Source of the DNA: Candidatus Ruminococcus avistercoris
Lineage (GTDB): Bacteria > Bacillota > Clostridia > Lachnospirales > Lachnospiraceae
Reading direction: 5' to 3'
Assembly: GCA_019120315.1 (NCBI GenBank)
Contig: DWVJ01000034.1
Span: forward strand, 62,001-126,000
DNA: 64,000 nucleotides
Below, piece after piece: positions 17,841-27,674 of the stretch. Each line of letters starts with the position of its first letter. The first letter of the stretch is position 1. The position numbers and the translations under genes are program-made. The notes beneath the pieces are model-generated. The model did no database searches and was not told the origin of the DNA. It was given only the letters and a program-made list of their open reading frames with translations.

Positions 17841-19706
17841 ATGAGCAAAATTATTGGTATTGACCTTGGCACAACAAACAGCTGTGTAGCCGTGATGGAA
17901 GGCGGACAGCCCACCGTTATCACAAATACAGAGGGAGCAAGAACCACACCTTCTGTTGTGGCATTTACAAAAACGGGAGAAAGACTGGTAGGTGAGCCGG
18001 CAAAACGTCAGGCTGTCACCAACGCAGACAGAACGATTTCTTCTATTAAAAGACATATGGGTACAGATTACCGTGTGACCATTGACAGCAAAAAATATTC
18101 TCCTCAGGAGATTTCCGCTATGATTCTGCAGAAGCTGAAAGCCGATGCGGAAGCGTATCTGGGTGAGAAAGTGACGGAAGCTGTCATTACGGTACCGGCA
18201 TATTTTAATGACGCGCAGCGTCAGGCGACAAAAGACGCCGGAAAAATCGCCGGACTGGATGTAAAACGTATCATCAACGAGCCGACGGCGGCAGCTCTGG
18301 CATACGGTCTGGACAATGAAAAAGAGCAGAAAATCATGGTGTACGACCTGGGCGGCGGTACATTCGATGTTTCCATCATCGAGATCGGCGACGGCGTGAT
18401 CGAAGTTCTGTCCACAGCCGGAAACAACCGTCTGGGCGGCGATGACTTCGATGAGAGAATTACCCAGTATATGCTGGATGAATTTAAGAAAATGGAGGGC
18501 GTTGACCTTTCCAACGACAAGATGGCGCTGCAGAGACTGAAAGAGGCGGCAGAGAAGGCAAAGAAAGAACTGTCTTCCGCTACCACAACCAACATTAACC
18601 TGCCCTTCATTACAGCCACTGCGGACGGTCCGAAACATTTTGACATGAATCTGACCAAAGCAAAATTTGACGAGCTGACCAATGATCTGGTGGAGAAGAC
18701 GGCGGAGCCGGTAAGACGCGCTCTTTCCGATGCGGGTATTACCGCTTCCGAGCTGGGCAAAGTACTGCTGGTAGGCGGTTCCACCCGTATTCCGGCCGTA
18801 CAGGAAAAAGTAAAACAGCTGACCGGCCATGAACCCAGCAAATCTCTGAACCCGGATGAATGTGTGGCGCTGGGCGCATCCGTACAGGGCGGCAAGCTGG
18901 CAGGCGATGCCGGCGCAGGCGATATTCTGCTGCTGGATGTAACTCCTCTGTCACTGTCCATCGAGACCATGGGCGGCGTAGCAACCAGACTGATTGAAAG
19001 AAATACGACGATCCCCACCAAGAAGAGCCAGATTTTCTCCACAGCTGCCGATAATCAGACGGCCGTTGATATCAACGTGGTTCAGGGCGAGAGACAGTTT
19101 GCGAAAGACAATAAGTCTCTGGGACAGTTCTGTCTGGATGGAATTCCGCCGGCAAGAAGAGGTGTTCCGCAGATCGAGGTAACCTTTGATATCGATGCCA
19201 ACGGTATCGTAAACGTATCTGCAAAAGATCTGGGAACCGGAAAAGAACAGCACATCACCATCACTGCAGGATCCAATATGTCTGAGGATGAGATTAACAA
19301 AGCGGTGAAAGAAGCTGCCGAGTTCGAGGCTCAGGATAAGAAACGAAAAGAGGCGATTGATGCCAGAAATGATGCCGATGCTTTCGTATTCCAGACAGAA
19401 AAAGCGCTGGAGGAAGCCGGAGATAAGATCGACGCCAATGATAAAACGGCTGTACAGGCTGACCTGGCAGCGCTGAAGGAACTTCTGGCCAAGTCCAAAC
19501 CGGAAGAAACCACAGAGGCTGAGGTGGCAGAAATCAAGGCGGCACAGGAAAAACTGATGCAGAGCGCGCAGAAACTCTTTGCCAAGATGTATGAGCAGAG
19601 TCAGGCGGGAGCTCAGGGAGCTGCCGGCGCAGGCCCTAACCCAGGTGCAGGAAGCGCGGACACTGGCGCTGACGATGTGGTTGACGCAGATTACAAAGAG
19701 GTGTAA
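17841..19706 (+). CDS. dnaK: Chaperone DnaK (Hsp70)
   Basis: Hsp70 chaperone of 621 residues. The nucleotide-binding domain begins [19 protein letters not shown] and includes the phosphate-2 loop [11 protein letters not shown]; the substrate-binding domain starts near [16 protein letters not shown]. The C-terminal lid ends in a Gly/Ala-rich tail and the usual acidic motif ([11 protein letters not shown]). It follows grpE by 54 bp with an AGGAGG site. The spacer to dnaJ is long and structured. Confidence 0.97.
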   Translation: MSKIIGIDLGTTNSCVAVMEGGQPTVITNTEGARTTPSVVAFTKTGERLVGEPAKRQAVTNADRTISSIKRHMGTDYRVTIDSKKYSPQEISAMILQKLKADAEAYLGEKVTEAVITVPAYFNDAQRQATKDAGKIAGLDVKRIINEPTAAALAYGLDNEKEQKIMVYDLGGGTFDVSIIEIGDGVIEVLSTAGNNRLGGDDFDERITQYMLDEFKKMEGVDLSNDKMALQRLKEAAEKAKKELSSATTTNINLPFITATADGPKHFDMNLTKAKFDELTNDLVEKTAEPVRRALSDAGITASELGKVLLVGGSTRIPAVQEKVKQLTGHEPSKSLNPDECVALGASVQGGKLAGDAGAGDILLLDVTPLSLSIETMGGVATRLIERNTTIPTKKSQIFSTAADNQTAVDINVVQGERQFAKDNKSLGQFCLDGIPPARRGVPQIEVTFDIDANGIVNVSAKDLGTGKEQHITITAGSNMSEDEINKAVKEAAEFEAQDKKRKEAIDARNDADAFVFQTEKALEEAGDKIDANDKTAVQADLAALKELLAKSKPEETTEAEVAEIKAAQEKLMQSAQKLFAKMYEQSQAGAQGAAGAGPNPGAGSADTGADDVVDADYKEV

Positions 19707-19735
19707 TATAATGATGCCAGGGGCAAAAGGCTTGA

Positions 19736-19801
19736 GCCCATATGGGCATAAAAGTGGGATGATTTGAACGCGACTCACGGATACTTTTGTGTCCGTGAGT
19801 C
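19736..19801 (+). other. Structured dnaK-dnaJ intercistronic spacer
   Basis: Within the 131-nt gap there is a 12-base perfect palindrome GCCCATATGGGC (19736-19747). It is followed by a strong hairpin: GACTCACGGA (19772-19781) pairs with TCCGTGAGTC (19792-19801), extended inward by TAC/GTG to a TTTT loop. No T run follows, so this is not a standard terminator; an RNA-processing or stability role is inferred. Confidence 0.6.
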
Positions 19802-19837
19802 ACGATTATGATATTGGAAGAATGAAAGGTGAACATC

Positions 19838-21013
19838 ATGGCAGAAAAACGGGATTACTATGAAGTTCTGGGTGTGGACCGTGGGGCGGATGATGCCACA
19901 TTAAAAAAAGCATATCGTAAACTGGCCAAGAAGTATCACCCGGACGTGAATCCCGGGGATGCTGAGGCGGAGAAAAAATTTAAAGAGGCGACAGAGGCCT
20001 ACAGCGTATTGAGTGATCCGGAAAAACGGAAACAGTATGATCAGTTTGGCCATGCAGCTTTTGAAGGCGGAGCCGGCGGCGGCTACGGCGGCTTTGGCGG
20101 TTTCGATTTCAGCGGTCAGGATATGGGAGATATTTTTGGCGATCTGTTTGGCGATCTGTTTGGGGGCGGCGCCTCCAGAAGACGGGCAAACAATGGCCCC
20201 ATGAAAGGCGCCAGCTTAAGAGCGGTGATCCATATCAGTTTCCAGGAGGCTGTATTCGGCTGTGAAAAGGAATTGGAAATCAAACTGAAAGAAACCTGTA
20301 CCACCTGTAATGGAACGGGAGCAAAGCCGGGAACACAGCCGGAAACCTGTCCCAGATGTAAAGGCGAGGGACAGGTGGTATATACGCAGCAGTCGCTGTT
20401 TGGCATGGTGCGTAACGTGCAGACCTGTCCGGAGTGTAACGGTACCGGAAAAGTAATCAAGGATAAGTGTACCTCCTGCCATGGCAGCGGGTACGTGACG
20501 GTTCCAAAGAAAATCCAGGTATCCGTTCCGGCCGGAATCGACGATGGCCAGAGCATTCGGATCCGTGATAAGGGCGAGCCGGGGAAAAACGGCGGGCCAA
20601 GAGGAGATCTGCTGGTGGAAGTACAGGTGGCCCGGCATCCTATTTTCCAACGCCAGGATATGAATATCTTTTCCACCGCGCCCATCACCTACGCGCAGGC
20701 AGCGCTGGGCGGTGATGTTCGGATCAATACCGTGGATGGCGATATCATCTATACGGTGAAGCCGGGAACTCAGACGGACACAAAGATCCGTCTCAAAGGA
20801 AAAGGCGTTCCCTCTCTTCGCAATAAAAATGTGCGGGGAGATCATTATGTAACTCTCGTGGTCCAGGTGCCCACCAAACTCAGCGAGGAGGCAAAGGAAG
20901 CGCTGCGCGCTTTTGACGCGGCATGCGGAAACCGGCCGGCTGCGGAGACGAAAGGTCACGAGAAAAAGAAAAAAAGTTTCATGGATAAGTTAAAAGAAAC
21001 CTTTGAAGAATAG
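19838..21013 (+). CDS. dnaJ: Chaperone DnaJ (Hsp40)
   Basis: Type I J-protein, 391 residues from ATG 19838 (AAAGGTG site). An upstream GTG at 19829 lies inside that site and is rejected. The J domain carries the HPD motif ([11 protein letters not shown]). A Gly/Phe-rich segment (about 75-105) follows, then four CxxCxGxG-type zinc repeats ([37 protein letters not shown]) and the C-terminal substrate domains. It stimulates the DnaK ATPase. Last chaperone gene of the operon. Confidence 0.96.
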   Translation: MAEKRDYYEVLGVDRGADDATLKKAYRKLAKKYHPDVNPGDAEAEKKFKEATEAYSVLSDPEKRKQYDQFGHAAFEGGAGGGYGGFGGFDFSGQDMGDIFGDLFGDLFGGGASRRRANNGPMKGASLRAVIHISFQEAVFGCEKELEIKLKETCTTCNGTGAKPGTQPETCPRCKGEGQVVYTQQSLFGMVRNVQTCPECNGTGKVIKDKCTSCHGSGYVTVPKKIQVSVPAGIDDGQSIRIRDKGEPGKNGGPRGDLLVEVQVARHPIFQRQDMNIFSTAPITYAQAALGGDVRINTVDGDIIYTVKPGTQTDTKIRLKGKGVPSLRNKNVRGDHYVTLVVQVPTKLSEEAKEALRAFDAACGNRPAAETKGHEKKKKSFMDKLKETFEE

Positions 21014-21015
21014 AC

Positions 21016-21057
21016 GAAAGACCCGATGCGGGAATAAGCCGCAGCGGGCCTTTTCCT
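21016..21057 (+). terminator. Probable terminator of the dnaK operon
   Basis: An imperfect hairpin (ACCCGATGCGG with CCGCAGCGGGC) is followed by CTTTTCC. The T run is short. A new promoter follows at once. Confidence 0.6.
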
Positions 21058-21058
21058 A

Positions 21059-21087
21059 TTGTGATTTTTTCTTTTTTCGTGTATGAT
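21059..21087 (+). promoter_or_regulatory. Sigma-A promoter of the prmA operon
   Basis: TTGTGA (21059-21064), 17 bp T-rich spacer, TATGAT (21082-21087), 27 bp before the prmA start. Confidence 0.55.
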
Positions 21088-21114
21088 AGGTAAGAACTGA
21101 TACGGAGGATGGAT

Positions 21115-22071
21115 ATGAAGTGGAATAAATTTACATTGAAAACCAGGGCACAGGCGGAAGATATCGTGATCTCAGCGCTGGCTGACGTGGGAATTCAGGG
21201 CGTTGAGATACAGGATCATGTGCCCTTGAGCGAATCGGAAAAGCAGCAGATGTTTGTGGATATCCTGCCGGAACTGCCCCAGGAGGACGATGTGGCCTGG
21301 CTGAATTTTTATCTAGACGAAGAGGAAGATAAAGAAGAGATTCTGGCCAGAGTAAAGCAGGCGTTGGAGGAACTGCGGGAGTTTATGGATATCGGAGAAG
21401 GAACCATATCGGAGTCGCAGACGGAAGACAAGGACTGGATTAATAATTGGAAAGAATATTTCAAACAGTTTTATGTGGATGATATTCTGATTATCCCATC
21501 CTGGGAAGAGGTAAAACAGGAAGACAGGGACAAGATGATCATCCATATCGATCCGGGGACTGCATTCGGTACGGGTATGCATGAAACCACACAGCTGTGT
21601 ATCCGGCAGCTGAAAAAGTATGTGACGCCAAAGACAGAGCTGCTGGATGTGGGAACCGGAAGCGGTATTTTGTCCATTGTGGCTTTGAAGCTGGGCGCCC
21701 GTCATGCAGTGGGTACGGATCTGGATGTCTGCGCGGTGACGGCAGTGGAGGAGAATAAGGCGGCCAACGGCATTGAGGCCGATGATTTTACCATGATGAT
21801 TGGAAACATTATCGATGATCCTGCGGTGCAGGACGCGGTCGGATACGAAAAGTATGACATTGTGGTGGCTAATATTCTGGCGGAAGTACTGGTGATGCTG
21901 ACGCCGGTGATTGTAAAGCAGATGAAACCGGGGGCGTATTATATCACATCCGGTATTCTGGCGGACAAGGAGAAGACCGTGACGGCAGCCATAGAACATG
22001 CCGGTCTTGAAGTGGTGGAAGTGACTTATCAGGGCGAATGGGTCTCCGTCACGGCACGCAGACGGGAGTAG
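21115..22071 (+). CDS. prmA: Ribosomal protein L11 methyltransferase
   Basis: SAM-dependent enzyme that trimethylates ribosomal protein L11, 318 residues. The N-terminal substrate domain is followed by a class I methyltransferase domain: IDPGTAFGTGMHETTQLC, then SAM motif I LLDVGTGSGILSIVALKLGA. The start is set at ATG 21115 because the GGAGG at 21104-21108 abuts an earlier ATG at 21109 and leaves proper spacing only for 21115. Commonly next to dnaJ in Firmicutes; here it has its own promoter. Two bases separate it from rsmE. Confidence 0.94.
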   Translation: MKWNKFTLKTRAQAEDIVISALADVGIQGVEIQDHVPLSESEKQQMFVDILPELPQEDDVAWLNFYLDEEEDKEEILARVKQALEELREFMDIGEGTISESQTEDKDWINNWKEYFKQFYVDDILIIPSWEEVKQEDRDKMIIHIDPGTAFGTGMHETTQLCIRQLKKYVTPKTELLDVGTGSGILSIVALKLGARHAVGTDLDVCAVTAVEENKAANGIEADDFTMMIGNIIDDPAVQDAVGYEKYDIVVANILAEVLVMLTPVIVKQMKPGAYYITSGILADKEKTVTAAIEHAGLEVVEVTYQGEWVSVTARRRE

Positions 22072-22073
22072 AG

Positions 22074-22841
22074 ATGTATCGTTTTTTTGTGGAAGAAAAT
22101 CAGATTGACGGCGACCGGATTATCATCCGGGGAAATGATGTGAACCATATCCGCAATGTGCTGCGGATGAAACCGGGGGAAGAAATTTGCATCAGCACAG
22201 GGGAAAAGCTGGAGTATCACTGTGTTCTTCTGGAAACGGGGGAGGAGGAAGTGACGGCGCAGATCCGCTATGTCCAGGAAAAAGATCTGGAGCTGCCCTC
22301 GCGGATTACTCTTTTTCAGGGTCTGCCAAAAGGAGACAAGATGGATCTTATCATACAGAAAGCGGTGGAACTGGGCGCGGCGAAGATCGTACCGGTGGCC
22401 ATGAAGCGCTGTGTGGTAAAATTGGATCAGAAAAAAGAAGCGTCCCGTCTGAAGCGGTGGAACGCCATATCGGAAAGCGCAGCCAAGCAGGCCAAAAGGA
22501 TGATTGTTCCCCAGGTAGCTCCTGTCATGACCTTTGACCAGGCCCTTCGCGAGGGAGAAGATTGCGATGTGCTGCTGTTTCCCTATGAACTGGCCAGGGG
22601 GATGGGGCAGACCAGAGAGATACTGGGGCGTATCCGGCCGGGACAGTCCATCGGCATATTCATCGGGCCGGAGGGTGGATTTGACCGGGAGGAAGCCAAG
22701 CAGGCAAAGGAAGCCGGAGCGTCCTTCCTTACTTTGGGAAGGCGGATCCTGCGGACGGAGACGGCGGGAATGACGCTGCTGTCGATTTTGATGTTCCAGC
22801 TGGAACAGGAGGAAGAAGAAAATGGAAGCATATCTGGATAA
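22074..22841 (+). CDS. rsmE: 16S rRNA (uracil-1498-N3)-methyltransferase
   Basis: SPOUT-fold methyltransferase of 255 residues that methylates U1498 of 16S rRNA. It begins MYRFFVEENQI and has the PUA-like N-terminus with DVNHIRNVLRMKPGEE. The knotted SAM site is in IGIFIGPEGGFDREE and LGRRILRTETAGMTLLS. ATG 22074 starts 2 bp after the prmA stop; an earlier frame start at 22038 would overlap prmA. Its 3' end overlaps the next gene by 20 bp. Confidence 0.95.
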   Translation: MYRFFVEENQIDGDRIIIRGNDVNHIRNVLRMKPGEEICISTGEKLEYHCVLLETGEEEVTAQIRYVQEKDLELPSRITLFQGLPKGDKMDLIIQKAVELGAAKIVPVAMKRCVVKLDQKKEASRLKRWNAISESAAKQAKRMIVPQVAPVMTFDQALREGEDCDVLLFPYELARGMGQTREILGRIRPGQSIGIFIGPEGGFDREEAKQAKEAGASFLTLGRRILRTETAGMTLLSILMFQLEQEEEENGSISG

Positions 22842-23976
22842 TGCAGCGACCACCAGATGCAGCCGGCCGGTTTGCGAACTGGTAATGAAAATTATGGGGG
22901 AAGACTATGGAAATCCTTCCTCCATGCATCAAAAGGGAGTGGAAGCAGAGCGGTATATGCGGGAAGCCGCTTCCCGCATTGCCGCCACCTTAAAAGTATC
23001 GGAAAAGGAGATCTTTTTCACATCAGGGGGCACGGAGTCCAATAACTGGGCTCTGATCGGAACGGCTATGGCAAATCAGAGACGGGGAAAACATCTGATC
23101 ATTACGCAAGTGGAGCATCCCGCCGTTTCTGCTCCGGCCGCATGGCTTAAGGATCAGGGATTTGAAGTGATGGCTCTTTCGGTGGATAGAGAGGGCAGGA
23201 TTTCTCTGGAAGATCTGAAAAAAGCAGTCCGGCCGGACACAATCCTGATATCGACCATGTATGTCAATAATGAAATCGGCGCAGTGGAACCGGTGGAGGA
23301 GATCGGCCGCTGGCTGAAAAAGGAGCACCCGGATGTGATCTACCATGTGGATGCCATTCAGGCCTATGGGAAATACCGTATTTATCCCCAAAAGACAGGG
23401 ATCGATCTGTTATCTGTCAGCGGCCATAAACTGCATGGGCCCAAGGGGATCGGATTTTTATATATCAATAAAAAAGTAAAGATTTCTCCCATTATCTGGG
23501 GAGGCGGCCAGCAGGGCGGCATGCGTTCCGGGACGGACAACGTACCGGGCGCTGCTGGTCTTGGACTGGCGGCTATGAAAGCTTATGAAAATCTGGAAGA
23601 GAAGACAGAGTATCTTTACCATTTGAAAGAACTGCTGACAGAAGGACTCGATGAGATCGAGCAGGTGGTCATCCACGGCCCTTGCTGCAGGGAGGGCGCT
23701 CCCCATATTGTCAACGCTTCTTTTCTGGGTGTGCGCAGTGAAGTTCTGCTCCACGCCCTGGAGGATAAGGGTATTTACGTGTCGGCCGGATCGGCCTGTT
23801 CCACACATAAAAAGAGCAAAAGCCCCACGCTGACGGCAGCGGGTGCGGATGCGAAAGAACGGGAATCTGCGGTGCGGTTCAGTTTTTCTGATGAAAATAC
23901 GGAGGAAGAAATCCGCTACACGCTGGAAGTACTGAAGGAACTGCTGCCGCTGCTGCGCAGATATACCCGCAGCTGA
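22822..23976 (+). CDS. Cysteine desulfurase (NifS/IscS-like)
   Basis: PLP enzyme of 384 residues that takes sulfur from cysteine as an enzyme persulfide. Motifs: YLDNAATTRCS at the start, TSGGTESNNWA, HVDAIQAYG, the PLP lysine in SVSGHKLHGPKG, and the active cysteine loop SAGSACSTHKKSK. Directly upstream of thiI, so it most likely feeds sulfur to tRNA 4-thiouridine synthesis, as the NifS-like partner of ThiI does in Bacillus. The start overlaps rsmE by 20 bp. Confidence 0.93.
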   Translation: MEAYLDNAATTRCSRPVCELVMKIMGEDYGNPSSMHQKGVEAERYMREAASRIAATLKVSEKEIFFTSGGTESNNWALIGTAMANQRRGKHLIITQVEHPAVSAPAAWLKDQGFEVMALSVDREGRISLEDLKKAVRPDTILISTMYVNNEIGAVEPVEEIGRWLKKEHPDVIYHVDAIQAYGKYRIYPQKTGIDLLSVSGHKLHGPKGIGFLYINKKVKISPIIWGGGQQGGMRSGTDNVPGAAGLGLAAMKAYENLEEKTEYLYHLKELLTEGLDEIEQVVIHGPCCREGAPHIVNASFLGVRSEVLLHALEDKGIYVSAGSACSTHKKSKSPTLTAAGADAKERESAVRFSFSDENTEEEIRYTLEVLKELLPLLRRYTRS

Positions 23977-23995
23977 TAAAAGAAAGGATGAAAAG

Positions 23996-25174
23996 ATGAA
24001 AACGGCATTTTTGATAAAGTATGCGGAGATCGGCATAAAAGGCAAAAACCGCTATGTGTTTGAAGATGCGCTGATGAAACAGATCCGTTTTGCACTGGCA
24101 AAAACAGAAGGAAATTTTGATGTGACCAAAGAGCAGGGAAGGATTTATGTAATTCCCGGGGGCAGTTATGACAGGGATGAAGTAATCGAAGCGCTGAAAA
24201 GAGTATTTGGTATCGCGGGCATCTGTCCGGTGGTGATCGCAGAGGATGACGGTTTTGAAAACCTGGCGCGAAACGTGGTTGCCTATATGAAAGAGCGGCA
24301 TAATGAAGAGGGGCTTTCCTTTAAAGTTTATGTACGCCGGGCAAAGAAATCTTATCCTATCAGTTCTATGGATGCTGCCAGCGAACTGGGCGGACGGATT
24401 CTGGAAGAAATGCCGCAGCTGAAAGTGGACGTCCATCACCCGGATGTTCTTTTGAGTGTGGAAATCCGTACAGATATCTATATTTATTCGGAGATTATTC
24501 CGGGACCCGGCGGTATGCCGGTGGGTACCAACGGCAAAGCCATGCTGCTTCTGTCCGGGGGAATCGACAGTCCGGTGGCCGGCTACATGATCGCCAAACG
24601 GGGCGTGCAGATCGAGGCGGTTTACTTCCATGCTCCGCCCTACACCAGCGAAAGAGCAAAGCAAAAGGTGGTGGATTTGGCACGCCTGGTATCCAGATAC
24701 AGCGGCCCCATCCGTCTTCATATTGTCAACTTTACGGAAATTCAGCTTTATATCTATGATCAGTGCCCGCATGATGAGCTGACTATTATCATGCGCCGGT
24801 ATATGATGAAGATTGCAGAACAGATTGCCCTGGAAACCGGCTGCCTTGGCCTGATTACGGGAGAGAGCATCGGACAGGTGGCCAGTCAGACAATTCAGAG
24901 TCTGGCGGTGACCAATGAAGTCTGCACCCTGCCGGTATTCCGTCCGGTAATCGGGTTCGACAAACAGGAAATCGTGGATGTGGCGCAGAGAATCGATACG
25001 TTTGAGACTTCTATACAGCCTTATGAAGACTGCTGTACCATTTTTGTGGCAAAACATCCTGTGACGAAGCCCAATCTGAAAGTGATCAAACGCTCAGAAG
25101 TAAAGCTGCAGGAAAAGATCGGCGAGATGCTGCAAACAGCCGTGGAAAGCGCGGAAGTGATTACGGTATCCTGA
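23996..25174 (+). CDS. thiI: tRNA 4-thiouridine synthase ThiI
   Basis: Adenylates and thiolates U8 of tRNA. The 392 residues comprise an N-terminal ferredoxin-like region, a THUMP domain (about 60-165) and a PP-loop domain with LLLSGGIDSPVAGYM near 182. It lacks the C-terminal rhodanese domain of the enterobacterial enzyme, so sulfur must arrive from a partner, presumably the desulfurase encoded 19 bp upstream. Two cysteines in QPYEDCCTIFVAKHP near the end may be relevant. Complete. Confidence 0.95.
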   Translation: MKTAFLIKYAEIGIKGKNRYVFEDALMKQIRFALAKTEGNFDVTKEQGRIYVIPGGSYDRDEVIEALKRVFGIAGICPVVIAEDDGFENLARNVVAYMKERHNEEGLSFKVYVRRAKKSYPISSMDAASELGGRILEEMPQLKVDVHHPDVLLSVEIRTDIYIYSEIIPGPGGMPVGTNGKAMLLLSGGIDSPVAGYMIAKRGVQIEAVYFHAPPYTSERAKQKVVDLARLVSRYSGPIRLHIVNFTEIQLYIYDQCPHDELTIIMRRYMMKIAEQIALETGCLGLITGESIGQVASQTIQSLAVTNEVCTLPVFRPVIGFDKQEIVDVAQRIDTFETSIQPYEDCCTIFVAKHPVTKPNLKVIKRSEVKLQEKIGEMLQTAVESAEVITVS

Positions 25175-25177
25175 AAA

Positions 25178-25216
25178 AGGGCAAAAGAAAAAGGCTTTGC
25201 GAAACGCGAAGCCTTT
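25178..25216 (-). terminator. Bidirectional terminator between thiI and the HPr-like gene
   Basis: Arms AAAGGCTTTGCG and CGCGAAGCCTTT around AAA. On the minus strand a T-rich tail (TTTCTTTTG) follows, making it a good terminator for the HPr-like gene. On the plus strand the T run is shorter, but it probably also stops thiI transcripts. Confidence 0.75.
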
Positions 25217-25230
25217 GCTGATCTTTCCTG

Positions 25231-25464
25231 TTAGATGATGTAAGGTTTTAAACTCTCCAGAACCTCTTCCAGAGCTTCTCCCTCGGCATGGATGTTCAGG
25301 TCGATGGGCTTGGCGAGATCCAGGCTGAAAATTCCCATAATGGATTTTGCGTCGATCACGTATCTTCCGGATACCAGATCGAAATCGAAATCGAATTTGG
25401 AAAGCTCATTCACAAAGGATTTCACTTTATCGATGGAATTTAAAGATATTTGTACTTTTTTCAT
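25231..25464 (-). CDS. HPr-like protein lacking the catalytic histidine
   Basis: A 77-residue protein with the HPr fold. It keeps the regulatory serine region almost unchanged (AKSIMGIFSLDLAKPIDL, equivalent to the Ser46 motif KSIMGVMSL). The phosphocarrier histidine site (normally GIHARPA) is replaced by SLNSIDKVKSF, so there is no His15. It therefore cannot carry phosphate from enzyme I, but could still be a target of HPr kinase, as is Crh of Bacillus. The analogy is inference. GGGAGGTTAC ribosome binding site. Divergent from mtaB. Confidence 0.85.
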   Translation of the reverse strand: MKKVQISLNSIDKVKSFVNELSKFDFDFDLVSGRYVIDAKSIMGIFSLDLAKPIDLNIHAEGEALEEVLESLKPYII

Positions 25465-25577
25465 GATAGTAACCTCCCTGACTGATTTTCATGATATGAA
25501 TATCTTACCGTCAATACCGGGGAAAGTCAAGAGGAACCGGGGAACAATTACCGAGAAAAAGCAAAGGAGTTTGACCG

Positions 25578-26933
25578 ATGAGTATAAAAGTTGCGCTGCA
25601 CAATCTGGGGTGCAAAGTAAATGGATACGAGACGGAAGCCATGCACCAGATGCTGGAGAAAAACGGATATGAGATTGTGGATTTTGCTCCCGGTGCAGAT
25701 GTTTATATCATCAATACCTGCACGGTGACCAACATCGCCGACCGCAAATCCAGACAGATGCTGCACCGGGCGAGGAAAATGAATCCCCAGGCCCTTGTGG
25801 TGGCTGCAGGATGCTATGTTCAGGCGGGAGCGGAAAAATTAGAAAAAGATGATGCCATCGACGTAATTATTGGCAATAATAAAAAGAAAGACCTGCTGAA
25901 GATTCTGGAGCAATACAGAAAAACCGGCGAAAAGAGTCATAATCTCATTGACATCAATCATACAAAAGAATATGAGGAGATGACCATCTCCCGCACAACG
26001 GAGCATACCCGGGCTTACATCAAAGTGCAGGACGGCTGCAATCAGTTCTGCTCCTACTGCATCATTCCTTTTGCCAGAGGGCGGGTCAGAAGCCGGGAGA
26101 AAAAAGACGTACTGGAAGAGGTGAAGCGTCTGGCTGCTTTTGGCTGCCGGGAGATTGTGCTGACCGGCATCCATTTAAGTTCCTATGGACTGGATCTGGA
26201 GCATGAGAATCTGTTAACTCTTCTGGAGACGGTCCATCAGGTGGAAGGGATAGAGAGAATCCGGCTGGGGTCTTTAGAGCCGGGAATCATAACGGAAGAA
26301 TTTGCCAAAGCCTTATCAGGGCTGCCCAAGGTCTGCCCCCACTTTCATTTGTCGCTGCAAAGCGGCTGCAGCCGGACTCTTCTGGCCATGAATCGACGCT
26401 ATACGGCGCAGCAGTACCGGGAAAAGTGCGAGATCCTTCGCAGATACTACGAAAAGCCGGCGCTGACAACGGATGTGATCGTGGGATTCCCGGGGGAAAC
26501 GCAAGAGGACTTTGAAGAATCCCTGCGGTTTGTGGAGGGGATTTCTTTTGCGGAGATCCATGTTTTTAAATATTCCAGACGCCATGGTACGAAAGCGGCA
26601 GCCATGGAAGGGCAGATTCCGGAGCAGATAAAGGGAGAGCGCAGCAGCCGTATGATTGCTCTGGGGGAGCGGAAAAAAAGAGAGTATATGGAGCAGTTTC
26701 TGGGAAAAGAACTGGAAATTCTCACAGAAGAGAAAATATCTCTTGACGGTGCGACCTGCTGGGTGGGACACACCCCGCGGTATCTGCGGGCGGCTGTTTT
26801 GGATCAGGGGCAGCATTCCAATGAACTGTTATCGGTACAGGCAGAAACCATCGGTCCGGACGACACATTGATGGGCCGGGAGACGGACGGCGTTTTGCGA
26901 AACAGTATTGAATTTTCAGTTGATTTATATTAA
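25578..26933 (+). CDS. mtaB: tRNA t6A37 methylthiotransferase MtaB
   Basis: Radical-SAM enzyme of 451 residues that converts t6A to ms2t6A at position 37 of tRNA. The N-terminal UPF0004 domain has cysteines in HNLGCKVNGYETE, NTCTVTNIADRKSRQ and AAGCYVQ that bind one cluster. The radical-SAM motif is DGCNQFCSYCIIPFARGRVRSR near residue 150, and a C-terminal TRAM-like domain follows. The MtaB subgroup is favoured over MiaB by the N-terminal motif and the length. AAAGGAG precedes ATG 25578. Confidence 0.93.
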   Translation: MSIKVALHNLGCKVNGYETEAMHQMLEKNGYEIVDFAPGADVYIINTCTVTNIADRKSRQMLHRARKMNPQALVVAAGCYVQAGAEKLEKDDAIDVIIGNNKKKDLLKILEQYRKTGEKSHNLIDINHTKEYEEMTISRTTEHTRAYIKVQDGCNQFCSYCIIPFARGRVRSREKKDVLEEVKRLAAFGCREIVLTGIHLSSYGLDLEHENLLTLLETVHQVEGIERIRLGSLEPGIITEEFAKALSGLPKVCPHFHLSLQSGCSRTLLAMNRRYTAQQYREKCEILRRYYEKPALTTDVIVGFPGETQEDFEESLRFVEGISFAEIHVFKYSRRHGTKAAAMEGQIPEQIKGERSSRMIALGERKKREYMEQFLGKELEILTEEKISLDGATCWVGHTPRYLRAAVLDQGQHSNELLSVQAETIGPDDTLMGRETDGVLRNSIEFSVDLY

Positions 26934-26968
26934 AATGAAAGTGATATCAAAGTTAAGGGCGTGAAAAG

Positions 26969-27238
26969 ATGACAAATATTAGCAATACACAGTATTTTAA
27001 AGTAAAAAGCGAACCGGAGATTCAGGTAAAGGACGTGCTGGATCTGGTATATAATGCGATGGCGGAGAAAGGATATAATCCGGTCAATCAGATCGTGGGA
27101 TATATTATGTCCGGCGACCCCACCTATATCACCAGTTATAAGGGAGCCAGGAGCATGATCATGAAAGTGGAGCGGGACGAGCTGGTGGAAGAACTGCTGA
27201 AAGAGTATATCCAGAACAAGTCCTGGAAGCACGACTGA
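26969..27238 (+). CDS. ireB: IreB-type regulatory phosphoprotein (UPF0297)
   Basis: An 89-residue protein of the IreB/YrzL family, a substrate of the PASTA kinase IreK in Enterococcus. The family pattern is visible in [28 protein letters not shown], with phosphorylatable Thr residues near the N-terminus. It precedes ruvX with a one-base overlap (TGATG), the usual Firmicutes order. Function in this organism is inferred from the family. Confidence 0.93.
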   Translation: MTNISNTQYFKVKSEPEIQVKDVLDLVYNAMAEKGYNPVNQIVGYIMSGDPTYITSYKGARSMIMKVERDELVEELLKEYIQNKSWKHD

Positions 27239-27660
27239 TGAAGAGGATTCTGGGCCTTGATTACGGGTCGAAGACGGTGGGTGTGGCGGTCAGTGATCCG
27301 CTGGGTGTGACAGCCCAGCCGCTGGAGACGATCTGGAGAAAGTCGGAGAACAAGCTCAGACAGACCCTGGCGCGGATCAAGGAGTTGACAGAGGAATACC
27401 AGGTGGAACGGATTGTGCTGGGATTCCCCAAAAATATGAATAATACGATGGGCGACAGGGCTGTTTTATCGCTGGAATTTCAGGAGATGCTGAAGAAGCG
27501 GACAGGCCTGGATGTTGTCATGTGGGACGAACGGCTGACAACCATGGAGGCGGAACGGGTACTCATGGAAGGCGGCGTCCGCAGGGAGAACCGAAAGGAA
27601 AAGATTGACGGGCTGGCAGCGTGTCTGATCCTGCAGAGTTATCTTGACAGCTGCAGATAA
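27238..27660 (+). CDS. ruvX: Putative Holliday junction resolvase / pre-16S rRNA nuclease YqgF
   Basis: RNase H-fold protein of 140 residues. It has the N-terminal active-site strand [20 protein letters not shown], a second acidic region in [16 protein letters not shown], and the C-terminal aspartate of [15 protein letters not shown]. Proposed roles are 16S rRNA 5'-end processing and Holliday junction resolution. Translationally coupled to ireB. Confidence 0.94.
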   Translation: MKRILGLDYGSKTVGVAVSDPLGVTAQPLETIWRKSENKLRQTLARIKELTEEYQVERIVLGFPKNMNNTMGDRAVLSLEFQEMLKKRTGLDVVMWDERLTTMEAERVLMEGGVRRENRKEKIDGLAACLILQSYLDSCR

Positions 27661-27674
27661 GAAAAGGATTCGAT

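Noticed and set aside
26908..26922. CodY-like sequence AATTTTCAGTTGATT near the end of mtaB
   Set aside because: It matches 12 of 15 positions but lies within coding sequence upstream of a housekeeping cluster; judged likely to be chance.
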